Shown: positions 23,985 to 33,992 of the stretch, in pieces
How positions within the stretch are numbered: position 1 is the first letter of the stretch
Layout of the letters: every line of letters begins with the position of its first letter
Source: Actinacidiphila alni
GTDB taxonomy: Bacteria > Actinomycetota > Actinomycetes > Streptomycetales > Streptomycetaceae
DNA length: 64,000 bases
Direction of reading: 5' to 3'
Assembly: GCF_900112845.1 (NCBI RefSeq)
Contig: NZ_FONG01000001.1
Location: forward strand, 645,957 to 709,956
Translations under genes and position numbers: made by a program
Notes under the pieces: generated by a model
The model's database searches: none
What the model was told of the DNA's origin: nothing
What the model saw: the letters and a program-made list of their open reading frames with translations, nothing else

Positions 23985-24941
23985 ATGACCCCACCGCCGC
24001 CACCCTTCCGCTTCTCACGCGGTAAGGACGACCTGGCTTTCGATCCCGCGCTCGACGACGAGGAGTTGGTCGCCGCGCGGGCCGGCCTCGCCCACGGGCG
24101 CTGGACGGAGGTCCGCGAACTGCTCGCCCGCACCGGGGAGAACTGGGACCGCCGCGGACACCGGCTGGTCGTCCTCGGCGAGGGCAAGAGCGCCGCCGCC
24201 TGGGCGGGCGAGTGGCTGCTCGCCGAGCCGGAGAGCACCGACGCCGTCGCGCTGGCCGCCTTCGCCGCCGTCTTCCGCGCGACCGCGGGCAAGCAGAGCG
24301 CGGAGTCGGCCCGTGAACTGTGCCTGCGCGCCGCCCGGATGACCCCGCGCGACCCTTCGCCGTGGCTCGCGTTGCTGGTGCTGGCCCGCCGCACCGGCAC
24401 CGACGACGACCAGGTCCGCGCCTTCGACCAGGCCCGCGGCCGGCACCGCGGCCACCACCACGCGCACCATCTGATGACCCAGTGCCTGGCGGAGCGTCAG
24501 AAGACCGACGGCGAGGACCCGTTCCACGAGGTCTACGAATTCGCCGAGTGGGCCGCCGACGAGGCCGGCCGCGGATCCCCGCTGACCGTCCTGCCGTTGG
24601 TCGCGCTCGTCGAGCGCTACCGGGTGCTGGCGGCGGCCCGCGTCCTGCCGGAAGCGCCCGACAACCTCCCGTACTGGGGCAGTCCGCGTGCCCGGCAGAG
24701 CGTGCGCACGGCCTTCGACTGGTGGCTGGAATGGGACGGGTCCGACCACTCGCGGCTGCTGCTCGACCTGAACTACCTTGCGTACGGCAAATTCCACGCC
24801 GGTGACACGGTGGAGGCCGCCGCGCTGTTCAACCGGATCGGCTCGGAAGCGACCCGCATCCCGTGGTCGTACCCCGACCGCGACCCGAAGAAGGCGTTCC
24901 GTGCCGCGCGCAACTACGCGCTCGGTTTCGGCAGATCGTGA
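23985..24941 (+). CDS. Helical-repeat protein, function unknown
   Basis: A 318-aa soluble protein rich in alpha-helix (TPR-like): repeated helix pairs such as ARAGLAHGRWTEVRELLARTGENW and AAAWAGEWLLAEPESTDAVALAAFAAVF. A His-rich stretch RHRGHHHAHHLMTQCL occurs mid-protein. The C-terminal LNYLAYGKFHAGDTVEAAALFNRIG is a clear helical repeat. ATG 23985 follows GGAGGG (23969-23974). No catalytic motif was found. Divergent from the HTH-TPR regulator, with which it may share control. Probably a protein-interaction scaffold. Confidence 0.75.
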   Translation: MTPPPPPFRFSRGKDDLAFDPALDDEELVAARAGLAHGRWTEVRELLARTGENWDRRGHRLVVLGEGKSAAAWAGEWLLAEPESTDAVALAAFAAVFRATAGKQSAESARELCLRAARMTPRDPSPWLALLVLARRTGTDDDQVRAFDQARGRHRGHHHAHHLMTQCLAERQKTDGEDPFHEVYEFAEWAADEAGRGSPLTVLPLVALVERYRVLAAARVLPEAPDNLPYWGSPRARQSVRTAFDWWLEWDGSDHSRLLLDLNYLAYGKFHAGDTVEAAALFNRIGSEATRIPWSYPDRDPKKAFRAARNYALGFGRS

Positions 24942-25056
24942 ATCCCGGCAGTTGGCACTCCCAGCAGTTCGCGAGTGATCGGCTCGTACGTTCTCGCACG
25001 TCCCCGCAAAGCCCAAGCAAGAACCGAACCACGGACCACCGGAAGGACACCGCAGC

Positions 25057-26598
25057 ATGCTGACGGGCAGTACCACCGAGATCAGCACGTTCAAGGGCGA
25101 GCAACGCGCATTGCGCGCGGACCGGATCGGCGCACCGGCCCTCCTGCTCTCGGTTCTCGCCGCCACCGCGCCCCTGATGGTGGTGGCCGGGGTCATCCCG
25201 ACGACGTTCGCCACCATGGGCGTCGTCGGCGTGCCGCTGCTGTTCGTCATCGTCGGCCTCGTGCTGATCCTGTTCAGCTTCGGCTACGCCGAGATGAGCC
25301 GCCACGTGCACAACGCCGGCGCGCTGTACGCGTACATATCCCGGGGCCTGGGCGGCACGATGGGCGCCTGCGCCTCCTATGTGGCGCTGTTCGCGTACAG
25401 CATCATGCAGGTCGGCCTCTACGGGATCTTCGGCTACGAGATCTCCAGCCAGATCGCCCAGCACTGGAGCCACAACGTGGCCTGGTGGATCCCGGCGCTC
25501 GGCGGCGTCGCGATCACCGCGGTCTTCGGCGCGCTGAAGATCGACCTCAACGCGAAGACGCTCGGCGTGCTGCTGCTGGTCGAGACGGTGCTCACCATCG
25601 TCTTCGACATCAGCTTCCTGTCCGACCCCGGCCCGCAGGGCGTCTCGGTGCACGCCTTCGACCCGGGCACGCTCAGCGGCGCGGGCCTGGGCACCGCGCT
25701 CTGCTTCACCATCGCCGGCTTCGTCGGCTTCGAACAGGCCCCGGTCTACGCCGAGGAGACCAGCGACGCGCAGCGCGTGGTGTCCAAGGTGATGTTCATC
25801 GCGATCGGCTTCGCCACCCTCTTCTTCGCCTTCAGCGCGTGGGCGATCACCGTGGGCACCGGTCCCGACCACGTCGTCGGCGCCGCTCAGGAGCAGGGCC
25901 CGAACCTGATCTTCTCGCTCAACCAGGCCCGGCTCGGCACCGCGTTCACCGACACCCTGAACATCTTCTTCATCACCGGCATCTTCGCCTCGATGCTGAG
26001 CTTCCACAATGTCGTCGCCCGCTACGCCTTCGCCATGGGCCGCGACGGTCTGCTGCCCTCGGCGGTCGGCCGCACCTCGAAGTCCAGCGGCGCCCCCGCC
26101 GTCGGCTCCTTCCTTCAGACGCTGGTCGCGCTGGCCGTCGTCATCGCCTTCGCCGCCACCGACGACGGCAAGTTCGACCCGAAGTTCGGCCCGGACCCGA
26201 CGGCCCCCGTGCTGCGCATGTTCACCTGGGCGGGCAATGTCGGCGCGCTCGGCATCGTGCTCCTGATGGCCACCGCCGCCGTCGCCGTCATCGCGTTCTT
26301 CGTCAAGCGCGGCGCGGCCGGGCAGCAGGCGTGGCGCCTGGTCACCTCGGGTCTGGCCGCGATCGCGCTGGTGGTCATCGCCGTCTACTCGGTGAAGGAC
26401 TTCTCGGTGCTGCTCGGCGCCAACCCCGGCCACGGGCTGCGCTGGATCCTGCCCGGCATCATCGCGCTGGCCGCGGTCATCGGCCTCGTCTACGGCCTGG
26501 TGCTGCGCAGCAAGCGGCCCGAGGTGCACGCCAGGATCGGCCAGGGCAACGAGGCGTTCCAGCTGGAGAAGGCCGCCTCGCAGGCCGCGTCCTCCTGA
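25057..26598 (+). CDS. APC-superfamily amino acid permease
   Basis: A 513-aa inner-membrane permease with about 12 hydrophobic segments, of the amino acid-polyamine-organocation superfamily. The first helix region LAATAPLMVVAGVIPTTFATMG and the GFVGFEQAPVYAEET motif (substrate-site TM6 region) are typical. A cytoplasmic tail rich in A/Q/E ends the protein. Substrate is unknown; amino acids or ethanolamine-like amines are possible. The gene is monocistronic and ended by a strong hairpin. No regulator is adjacent. Confidence 0.9.
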   Translation: MLTGSTTEISTFKGEQRALRADRIGAPALLLSVLAATAPLMVVAGVIPTTFATMGVVGVPLLFVIVGLVLILFSFGYAEMSRHVHNAGALYAYISRGLGGTMGACASYVALFAYSIMQVGLYGIFGYEISSQIAQHWSHNVAWWIPALGGVAITAVFGALKIDLNAKTLGVLLLVETVLTIVFDISFLSDPGPQGVSVHAFDPGTLSGAGLGTALCFTIAGFVGFEQAPVYAEETSDAQRVVSKVMFIAIGFATLFFAFSAWAITVGTGPDHVVGAAQEQGPNLIFSLNQARLGTAFTDTLNIFFITGIFASMLSFHNVVARYAFAMGRDGLLPSAVGRTSKSSGAPAVGSFLQTLVALAVVIAFAATDDGKFDPKFGPDPTAPVLRMFTWAGNVGALGIVLLMATAAVAVIAFFVKRGAAGQQAWRLVTSGLAAIALVVIAVYSVKDFSVLLGANPGHGLRWILPGIIALAAVIGLVYGLVLRSKRPEVHARIGQGNEAFQLEKAASQAASS

Positions 26599-26636
26599 TC
26601 CGCGGCGCTTCGGCCGTACGCCCGAACGTACGCACC

Positions 26637-26677
26637 GACGGCCCGCCGGACCCCGACCAGGGGCCCGGCGGGCCGTC
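26637..26677 (+). terminator. Terminator after the permease gene
   Basis: GACGGCCCGCCGG (26637-26649) pairs with CCGGCGGGCCGTC (26665-26677); the loop contains an inner CCCC/GGGG stem. It is followed by TTTCC. Positioned between the permease and the beta-oxidation operon. Confidence 0.8.
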
Positions 26678-26720
26678 GCCTTTCCGGGCGGCACCCCGTT
26701 CGGGGCGGTCAGTGCGGCGA

Positions 26721-26738
26721 ACTGAGCGAGCGCTCAGT
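26721..26738. promoter_or_regulatory. TetR-like palindrome upstream of the beta-oxidation operon
   Basis: ACTGAGCG-AG-CGCTCAGT is a perfect inverted repeat ending 6 nt before the -35 box of the racemase gene. Palindromes of this size and position are typical operators of TetR-family fatty-acid regulators. Confidence 0.65.
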
Positions 26739-26744
26739 CAGCCC

Positions 26745-26780
26745 TTGCCAAGAGTGGAACGTGTTCCTAGCATCACTGAT
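26745..26780 (+). promoter_or_regulatory. Promoter of a probable leaderless racemase/CoA-transferase mRNA
   Basis: TTGCCA (26745-26750), 17-nt spacer, TAGCAT (26768-26773), then 7 nt to GTG 26781. The spacer itself holds a second palindrome GGAAC-GT-GTTCC (26756-26767). No ribosome binding site exists, consistent with leaderless initiation. Confidence 0.6.
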
Positions 26781-27914
26781 GTGACATCGGAACTGTCAAA
26801 CCCCGCGGGCCCGCTCGCGGACGTCCGCGTCGTCGAGCTGGCCGGTATCGGTCCCGGGCCGTTCGCCGCGATGCTGCTGGCCGACCTCGGCGCCGATGTC
26901 GTACGGGTGGACCGGCCGGGCGGCGCGGGTCTGGGCGTCGCCCCCGAGCACGACCTGACCAACCGCAACAAGCGTTCCGTGCTGGTCGACCTCAAGGCGG
27001 ACGGCGGGTCCGCGGCCGTACTCGATCTCGTCGCGCGCGCCGACATCCTCGTCGAGGGCTACCGGCCCGGCGTCGCCGAACGCCTCGGCGTCGGCCCCGA
27101 CGCCTGCCTGGCCCGCAATCCGCGGCTGGTCTACGGCCGGATGACCGGCTGGGGACAGCAGGGCCCGCTCGCCGCCACCGCGGGCCACGACATCGGCTAC
27201 CTCGCCGTCACCGGCGCCCTCGGCATGACCGGAGCCGCCGACCGCCCGCCGGCCGCCCCCGCCAATCTGCTCGGCGACTACGCGGGCGGTTCCCTCTACC
27301 TGGTCACCGGCGTGCTGGCGGCCCTGCACCACGCCCGTACGCACGGCGAGGGCCAGGTCGTCGACGCCGCCATCGTCGACGGCGCCGCCCATCTGAGCAC
27401 GATGATCCACGCGCTGCTCGCGGCCGGCGCCTGGCAGGACCGCCGCGAGGCCAATCTGCTGGACGGCGGCGCCCCCTTCTACGGCGTGTACGAGACCGCC
27501 GACGGCCGGCACATGGCCGTCGGCGCCCTGGAGCAGCGTTTCTACGACACTTTCGCGACGCTGCTGGAACTGGCCCCCGCGGACGCGGCCCTGCGCGCGG
27601 ACCCCGCGCACTGGCCTGAACTGCGTGCAGCGGTCGCCGCCCGTTTCCGCACCCGCAGCCGCGAGGAGTGGACACGCGTCTTCGAGGGGTCCGACGCGTG
27701 CGTGGCGCCCGTACTCTCGTTGCGTGAGGCCCCGGAGCACCCGCATCTGGCGGCCCGCGGCACCTTCACGGAGGCGGCGGGCACGGTGCAGCCCGCGCCC
27801 GCCCCGCGGCTGTCCGCCACCCCCGGCGCGCTCCGCCGCCCGCCCGCGCTGCCCGGCGCGCACACCGCGGAAGTGGCCCGCGACTGGGACGCCCCGGCCC
27901 TGCTGGAGCCATGA
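26781..27914 (+). CDS. CaiB/BaiF family CoA transferase, alpha-methylacyl-CoA racemase type
   Basis: A 377-aa class III CoA-transferase family enzyme. The opening LADVRVVELAGIGPGPFAAMLLADLGADVVRVDRP, GRMTGWGQQGPLAATAGHDIGYLAVTG and the DG(G)APFYGVYETADGRHMAVGALE segment are typical of alpha-methylacyl-CoA racemases (Mcr/Amacr), which epimerise 2-methyl branched acyl-CoAs so that beta-oxidation can proceed. GTG 26781 is the start, probably leaderless. It precedes a thiolase and a FadB-like gene on the same strand, fitting a role in branched-chain fatty acid breakdown; S. coelicolor-type membranes are rich in such acids. Confidence 0.88.
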   Translation: MTSELSNPAGPLADVRVVELAGIGPGPFAAMLLADLGADVVRVDRPGGAGLGVAPEHDLTNRNKRSVLVDLKADGGSAAVLDLVARADILVEGYRPGVAERLGVGPDACLARNPRLVYGRMTGWGQQGPLAATAGHDIGYLAVTGALGMTGAADRPPAAPANLLGDYAGGSLYLVTGVLAALHHARTHGEGQVVDAAIVDGAAHLSTMIHALLAAGAWQDRREANLLDGGAPFYGVYETADGRHMAVGALEQRFYDTFATLLELAPADAALRADPAHWPELRAAVAARFRTRSREEWTRVFEGSDACVAPVLSLREAPEHPHLAARGTFTEAAGTVQPAPAPRLSATPGALRRPPALPGAHTAEVARDWDAPALLEP

Positions 27915-28031
27915 GTCCTCTGCCGATGTGATCAACCGACCCCGCTGAATCCCGCGCCGCCGACCCGCACCGCCCACCCTCCAGAAGGCCCTGCCGGAAG
28001 CCCTCTCCAAGCCCTCCAGAAAGGCACGACG

Positions 28032-29246
<1,215 letters not shown>

Positions 29247-29316
29247 ACCTGCCCCCGCGTGACCCCTGCGTGACCCACCACGTGCCCCCTCACGGAACCG
29301 ACGGAGCCCGAAGACC

Positions 29317-31491
29317 ATGAGCGAGTCCACCACCATCCGCTGGGAGCAGGACACCGACGGCATCGTCACCCTGGTCCTTGACGACCCGGCGCAGTCCGCG
29401 AACACCATGAACGCGGCCTTCGCCGACTCCCTCGACGCCACCCTCGACCGCCTCGACGCCGAACTCGACGGCGTCCGCGGCGTCATCGTCACCTCCGCCA
29501 AGAAGACCTTCTTCGCCGGCGGCGACCTGCGCGACCTGATCCGCGCGACCCCGGAGGACGCCGCCGACGTGCTCGCCGGTTCGATGCGCATCAAGCGCCG
29601 GCTGCGCCGCCTGGAGACCCTCGGCAAGCCGGTCGTCGCCGCGATCAACGGCGCGGCGCTCGGCGGCGGTTACGAGATCGCGCTGGCCTGCCACCACCGC
29701 ATCGCGCTCGACACCCCCGGCACCAAGATCGGCCTGCCCGAGGTCACCCTCGGCCTGCTGCCCGGCGGCGGCGGAGTCGTCCGCACGGTCCGGCTGCTCG
29801 GCATCGCCGACGCGCTGCTGAAGGTGCTGCTCCAGGGCCGGCAGTACTCCGCTCCGCGCGCCCTGGAGGCCGGTCTGATCCACGAGGTCGCCACCGACCG
29901 GGACGCGATGCTGGCGAGCGCGCGGGCCTGGGTGCTGGCCCACCCCGAGGCCCGCCAGCCCTGGGATACCCCCGGCTACAAGATCCCCGGCGGCACCCCC
30001 AAGAGCCCCGCCTTCGCCGCCAATCTGCCCGCCTTCCCGGCCAATCTGCGCAAGCAGCTCGCGGGCGCGCCCTACCCGGCGCCACTGGCGATCCTGTCCG
30101 CGGCCGTCGAGGGCTCCCAGGTGGACATCGACACCGCCACCCTCATCGAGGGCCGCTACTTCACCGAACTGGCCTGCGGCCGCACCTCGAAGAACATGAT
30201 CCAGGCGTTCTTCTTCGACATGCAGGCCGTCAACTCCGGTGCCAGCCGCCCCGAGGGCGTCCCCGCCCGCCAGGTCACCAAGGTCGCCGTCCTCGGCGCC
30301 GGAATGATGGGCGCGGGCATCGCCTACTCCTGCGCGCGGGCCGGCATCGACGTCGTCCTCAAGGACGTCAGCGCCGAGGCCGCCGAGCGCGGCAAGGCGT
30401 ATTCGGCGACTCTGCTCGACAAGGCGCTGGCCAAGGGCCGCACCACCCCCGAGAAGCGCGAGGCGCTGCTCGCCCGGATCACCCCGACCGCCGACCCGGC
30501 CGACCTCGCGGGCTGCGACGCCGTCATCGAGGCGGTCTTCGAGGACGCGGCCCTCAAGCACAAGGTGTTCCAGGAGATCGAGCACATCGTGGCGCCCGAC
30601 GCCCTGCTGTGCTCCAACACCTCCACGCTGCCCATCTCCGCGCTCGCCGAAGGGGTGCGGCGGCAGGGCGACTTCATCGGCCTGCACTTCTTCTCGCCGG
30701 TCGACAAGATGCCGCTGGTGGAGATCATCAAGGGCGAGCGGACCGGCGACGAGGCACTGGCCCGCGCCTTCGACCTCGTACGGCAGATCCGCAAGACACC
30801 GATCGTCGTCAACGACTCGCGCGGCTTCTTCACCTCCCGGGTGATCGGCCACTTCATCAACGAAGGCGTCGCCATGATCGGCGAGGGCGTCGCGGCGGCC
30901 TCCGTCGAACAGGCAGCGGCGCAGGCCGGCTACCCCGCCAAGGTGCTGTCGCTGCTGGACGAGCTGACGCTCACCCTGCCGCGCAAGATCCGCCGCGAGA
31001 CGCGCGCCGCCGTCGAGGCCGAAGGCGGCAGCTGGCAGGAACACCCGGCCGAGCGGGTCATCGACCGCATGGTCGACGAATTCCAGCGGCCCGGCCGCAG
31101 CGGGGGAGCGGGCTTCTACGACTACGCCGACGGCCGCCGCACCCGGCTGTGGCCCGGTCTGGCGGAGCACTTCGGCACACCCGGCACCGAACTGCCGATG
31201 CGCGACATGCAGGAGCGGATGCTCTTCGCGGAGTCGCTGGACACCGTACGGCTGCTGGAGGAGGGCGTGCTCACCTCCGTCGCCGACGCCAACATCGGCT
31301 CCATCCTCGGCATCGGCTTCCCCGCCTGGACCGGCGGCGTGCTCCAGTACATCAACGGGTACGAGGGCGGCGTCGCGGGCTTCACCGCGCGGGCCCGGGA
31401 GCTGGCCGCCACCTATGGCGACCGCTTCACGCCGCCCGCCCTGCTGGTGGCGAAGGCCGAGAGCGGGGAGACGTTCACCGACGGGCACTGA
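29317..31491 (+). CDS. fadB: Trifunctional beta-oxidation protein FadB-like (enoyl-CoA hydratase/3-hydroxyacyl-CoA dehydrogenase)
   Basis: A 724-aa bifunctional enzyme. The N-terminal crotonase domain (about 10-190) has the oxyanion-hole segments TFFAGGDLRDL and NGAALGGGYEIAL and the catalytic LPEVTLGLLPGGGG; the central NAD-binding domain starts KVAVLGAGMMGAGIAYSCARAG (about 325) and contains the dehydrogenase FIGLHFFSPVDKMPLVEII; two C-terminal 3HCDH domains follow. It hydrates 2-enoyl-CoA and oxidises the 3-hydroxyacyl-CoA for the upstream thiolase. Length is normal for FadB. It ends 15 bp before the convergent MerR gene with no obvious hairpin between. Confidence 0.95.
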   Translation: MSESTTIRWEQDTDGIVTLVLDDPAQSANTMNAAFADSLDATLDRLDAELDGVRGVIVTSAKKTFFAGGDLRDLIRATPEDAADVLAGSMRIKRRLRRLETLGKPVVAAINGAALGGGYEIALACHHRIALDTPGTKIGLPEVTLGLLPGGGGVVRTVRLLGIADALLKVLLQGRQYSAPRALEAGLIHEVATDRDAMLASARAWVLAHPEARQPWDTPGYKIPGGTPKSPAFAANLPAFPANLRKQLAGAPYPAPLAILSAAVEGSQVDIDTATLIEGRYFTELACGRTSKNMIQAFFFDMQAVNSGASRPEGVPARQVTKVAVLGAGMMGAGIAYSCARAGIDVVLKDVSAEAAERGKAYSATLLDKALAKGRTTPEKREALLARITPTADPADLAGCDAVIEAVFEDAALKHKVFQEIEHIVAPDALLCSNTSTLPISALAEGVRRQGDFIGLHFFSPVDKMPLVEIIKGERTGDEALARAFDLVRQIRKTPIVVNDSRGFFTSRVIGHFINEGVAMIGEGVAAASVEQAAAQAGYPAKVLSLLDELTLTLPRKIRRETRAAVEAEGGSWQEHPAERVIDRMVDEFQRPGRSGGAGFYDYADGRRTRLWPGLAEHFGTPGTELPMRDMQERMLFAESLDTVRLLEEGVLTSVADANIGSILGIGFPAWTGGVLQYINGYEGGVAGFTARARELAATYGDRFTPPALLVAKAESGETFTDGH

Positions 31492-31506
31492 GGCGGGCGC
31501 CGGACG

Positions 31507-32274
31507 CTACGAGGGAGGCCGCGGGTCCCCGCCGGGATCCGCGGCCTCTCCCTCTTCCCGGATCCCGTCCCGCTCCTGGCCCGGCTTCGGCGCCGGCCAG
31601 GCCCGTAGCTCCTCCTTCAGCGACCGCTGGAAGGTCGTGACCAGCGCCTGCACCACCAGCGGCTGCATCTGGGCCGACAGCGACCGCATCCGCTCCGGGC
31701 GCTCCGGCTCCCACACCTCGTCGAGGAAGATCCGGCCCAGCTCGTGCGCGGCGGCCCGCGCGTGCTCCAGCATCACCGCGCGCGCCGCCAGCACCGTCTC
31801 CACCCGGAAGGGCACATCGAGCAGCCGCACCCCCAGGTGCAGGATGCCGGGGTCCACCCGGAAGGCGTCCGGGTCCTCGGTGCGCTCCAGCACGTCCATC
31901 GCCGCCAGCCGGTCCAGATCGGCGTCGTCCAGCGGCCGGCCCGCGCGCCGCTCCAACTGCTCCCGGTCGATCTCCTCGGTGCCCTCCGGCAGCCAGGACG
32001 CCACCAGGGCGCGGTGGATCGCCAGGTCGTGGGCGCTGATGTCGGCCGGGAGCTGCTGCAGATAGCGTTCGATCGCCGCCAGAGTGAGGCCCTGGTGCTG
32101 CAACTCCTCGATCAGCGCGAGCCGGGACAGATGCCCGGGCCCGTAATGGCCCACCCTGCGCGGGCCGATCTCGGGCGGTGGCAGCAGGCCGCGGGCGCTG
32201 TAGAAGCGGACGGTACGCACCGTCACCCCCGCGCGGGCGGCCAGCTCGTCAATGGTCAGCGCGGTCCGGTGCAC
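31507..32274 (-). CDS. MerR-family transcriptional regulator
   Basis: A 255-aa DNA-binding regulator. The N-terminal winged helix (LTIDELAARAGVTVRTVRFYSARGLLPP, then GHYGPGHLSRLALIEELQHQGLTLAAIERYL) is a standard MerR head with its dimerisation helix; the C-terminal domain (about 110-255) is helical with no Cys cluster, so it is not a metal sensor. GTG 32274 is preferred to an in-frame upstream start at 32409, which would translate a 9-bp repeat tract. An ACAGT/ACTGT pair flanks its promoter on the reverse strand. It converges with fadB and diverges from an M1 peptidase; control of either is possible but not shown. Confidence 0.85.
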   Translation of the reverse strand: MHRTALTIDELAARAGVTVRTVRFYSARGLLPPPEIGPRRVGHYGPGHLSRLALIEELQHQGLTLAAIERYLQQLPADISAHDLAIHRALVASWLPEGTEEIDREQLERRAGRPLDDADLDRLAAMDVLERTEDPDAFRVDPGILHLGVRLLDVPFRVETVLAARAVMLEHARAAAHELGRIFLDEVWEPERPERMRSLSAQMQPLVVQALVTTFQRSLKEELRAWPAPKPGQERDGIREEGEAADPGGDPRPPS

Positions 32275-32327
32275 TCGAACAGTATCGCTGTCGCACCAGC
32301 ACTGTGAAAGTCCTCGCACGCCGTACG

Positions 32328-32390
32328 GTCGACGCAGCCGACGCAGCCGACGCAGCCGACGCAGCCGACGCAGCCGACACGGCGGACACC
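32328..32390. repeat. Seven tandem 9-bp repeats (GCCGACGCA)
   Basis: GTCGACGCA, four exact GCCGACGCA units, then GCCGACACG and GCGGACACC: 63 bp in the gap between the divergent MerR and M1 peptidase genes. Same unit size and copy number as the tract at 14157. Confidence 0.9.
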
Positions 32391-32428
32391 CTTGGGTGCC
32401 GCCCGGCACCGTACACCGCCCCGCCTCG

Positions 32429-32441
32429 TACGCTGGCCCGC
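32429..32441 (+). promoter_or_regulatory. -10 box for a probable leaderless peptidase mRNA
   Basis: TACGCT (32429-32434), then 7 nt, then GTG 32442. No ribosome binding site and no strong -35. Same geometry as the leaderless candidates at 12452 and 26781. Confidence 0.5.
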
Positions 32442-33899
32442 GTGCGCCTGTCTCCGCCGCGCCGCGCGGCCCCGACCCTGCTGCTCGCCTGCTGCCTGAG
32501 CCTGACGGGCGTCGCCTGCTCCGGTGGCACGGCCGGCCCGGACCGTACCGCCGCCCCGGACCGTACGGCCGCCGGTGACATCGGCGCGCCAGGCGTCGGC
32601 GACCGGCTCTTCCCGCAGGCCGGCAACGGCGGGTACGACGTCGCGCACTACGGCCTCGACCTCGACTACGACCCGGGGTCCGGGAAACTGCGCGGCACCG
32701 CCGTCATCACCGCCACCGCCACCCAGCCGCTGGCCCGCTTCGACCTCGACCTGTCGGGGCTGACCGTCACCCGTGTCACCGTCGGCGGCCGGGCAGCCGC
32801 CGTGGACCGGGCGGGCACCGAACTGCGGGTGCGGCCCGCGGCACCGCTGCGGGCCGGCGCCCGCTTCGAGACCACGGTGGCGTACGAAGGCGCCCCGGCG
32901 ACCCTCACCGACCCGGACGGCTCGCACGAAGGCTGGTTCCGCACCGACGACGGCGCGCTCGCGCTCGGCGAGCCGGTCGGCTCCATGGCGTGGTTCCCGT
33001 CGAACAACCACCCCTCGGACAAGGCCGCCTACGACATCACCGTCACCGTCCCCGACGGCCTGACCGCCGTGTCCAACGGCGAACTGGCCGACCGCCGCAG
33101 CGCGCACGGCAGGACGTCCTTCCACTGGCGCAGCAAGGAGCCGATGGCGACCTACCTGGCGATGGTCGGCATCGGGCACTACGACGTCACCACCGCGCGC
33201 ACCGGCGCGGGCGTGCCCGTGTACGTCGCCGTCGACCCGCGCTCCGCCGATCCGCGGACCGCCGCGGCGCTGCGCCGTATCCCGGAGATCGTGGACTGGG
33301 AGAGCTCGCTGTTCGGGCCGTACCCCTTCTCGTCGGTGGGCGCGGTGGTCGACCACCTGCCGGCCGGCCGGGTCGGCTACGCGCTGGAGGTCCAGACGAA
33401 ACCGGTCTTCCCCGGCGACGGCGCGCCCGGCGATCCCGCGGTGCCGCTGGACACACTGGTGCACGAGCTGTCCCACGAGTGGTACGGCGACTCCGTCACC
33501 CCGGGCGCCTGGCAGGACATGTGGCTCAACGAGGGCTTCGCCACCTACGCGGAGTGGCTCTGGCAGGAGCACGAAGGCGGCCCCACCGTCGAGCGGAGCG
33601 CGCGAGCGGCCCTCGCCCGGCAGGCGAACAGCGCCTTCCCGCCCGCGTCGCCGCCCGCCGCGTCGCAGATCTCGGCCGCCCCCGTCTACGGCGGCGGCGC
33701 CCTCGTCCTCTACGAGCTGCGCGAAGCCCTGGGCCCCACCGCCTTCGCCACCCTGCTGCGCACCTGGCCCGCCGCCCACCGCCACGGCAACGCCACCACG
33801 GCCGACTTCACCGCCTTCTGCCAACGCCTCACCCCCCACGACCTCACCCCCCTGTTCGACACCTGGCTCTACGCCGCCCGCCATCCGGACTCCCTCTGA
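32442..33899 (+). CDS. M1-family metallopeptidase, probable lipoprotein
   Basis: A 485-aa gluzincin aminopeptidase-type protein. It begins at GTG 32442 with a basic, hydrophobic leader ending in TGVAC, a plausible but imperfect lipobox. The N-terminal beta domain (about 60-250) is followed by the catalytic domain with HELSHEWYGD (H341, E342, H345 from 33462) and the third ligand Glu in WLNEGFATYAEW. The usual GxMEN exopeptidase loop is represented by GYALEVQTKPVF, lacking the classic GAMEN, so specificity may differ from standard aminopeptidase N. It lacks the long C-terminal helical domain and is about half the usual M1 length. Extracytoplasmic membrane anchoring is inferred. Confidence 0.88.
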   Translation: MRLSPPRRAAPTLLLACCLSLTGVACSGGTAGPDRTAAPDRTAAGDIGAPGVGDRLFPQAGNGGYDVAHYGLDLDYDPGSGKLRGTAVITATATQPLARFDLDLSGLTVTRVTVGGRAAAVDRAGTELRVRPAAPLRAGARFETTVAYEGAPATLTDPDGSHEGWFRTDDGALALGEPVGSMAWFPSNNHPSDKAAYDITVTVPDGLTAVSNGELADRRSAHGRTSFHWRSKEPMATYLAMVGIGHYDVTTARTGAGVPVYVAVDPRSADPRTAAALRRIPEIVDWESSLFGPYPFSSVGAVVDHLPAGRVGYALEVQTKPVFPGDGAPGDPAVPLDTLVHELSHEWYGDSVTPGAWQDMWLNEGFATYAEWLWQEHEGGPTVERSARAALARQANSAFPPASPPAASQISAAPVYGGGALVLYELREALGPTAFATLLRTWPAAHRHGNATTADFTAFCQRLTPHDLTPLFDTWLYAARHPDSL

Positions 33900-33992
33900 C
33901 GGTTCGCCGCAACGCGGTTCGGCCGTCACGGTCTACGACCACGACGGCTGAACCGCGTACCGGAGGGGGAAGTGCGGGGGAGCGATGAGGGG

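Noticed and set aside
32328..32390. Possible CRISPR-like array
   Set aside because: Units are contiguous 9-mers without spacers and no cas genes are present; simple tandem repeat.
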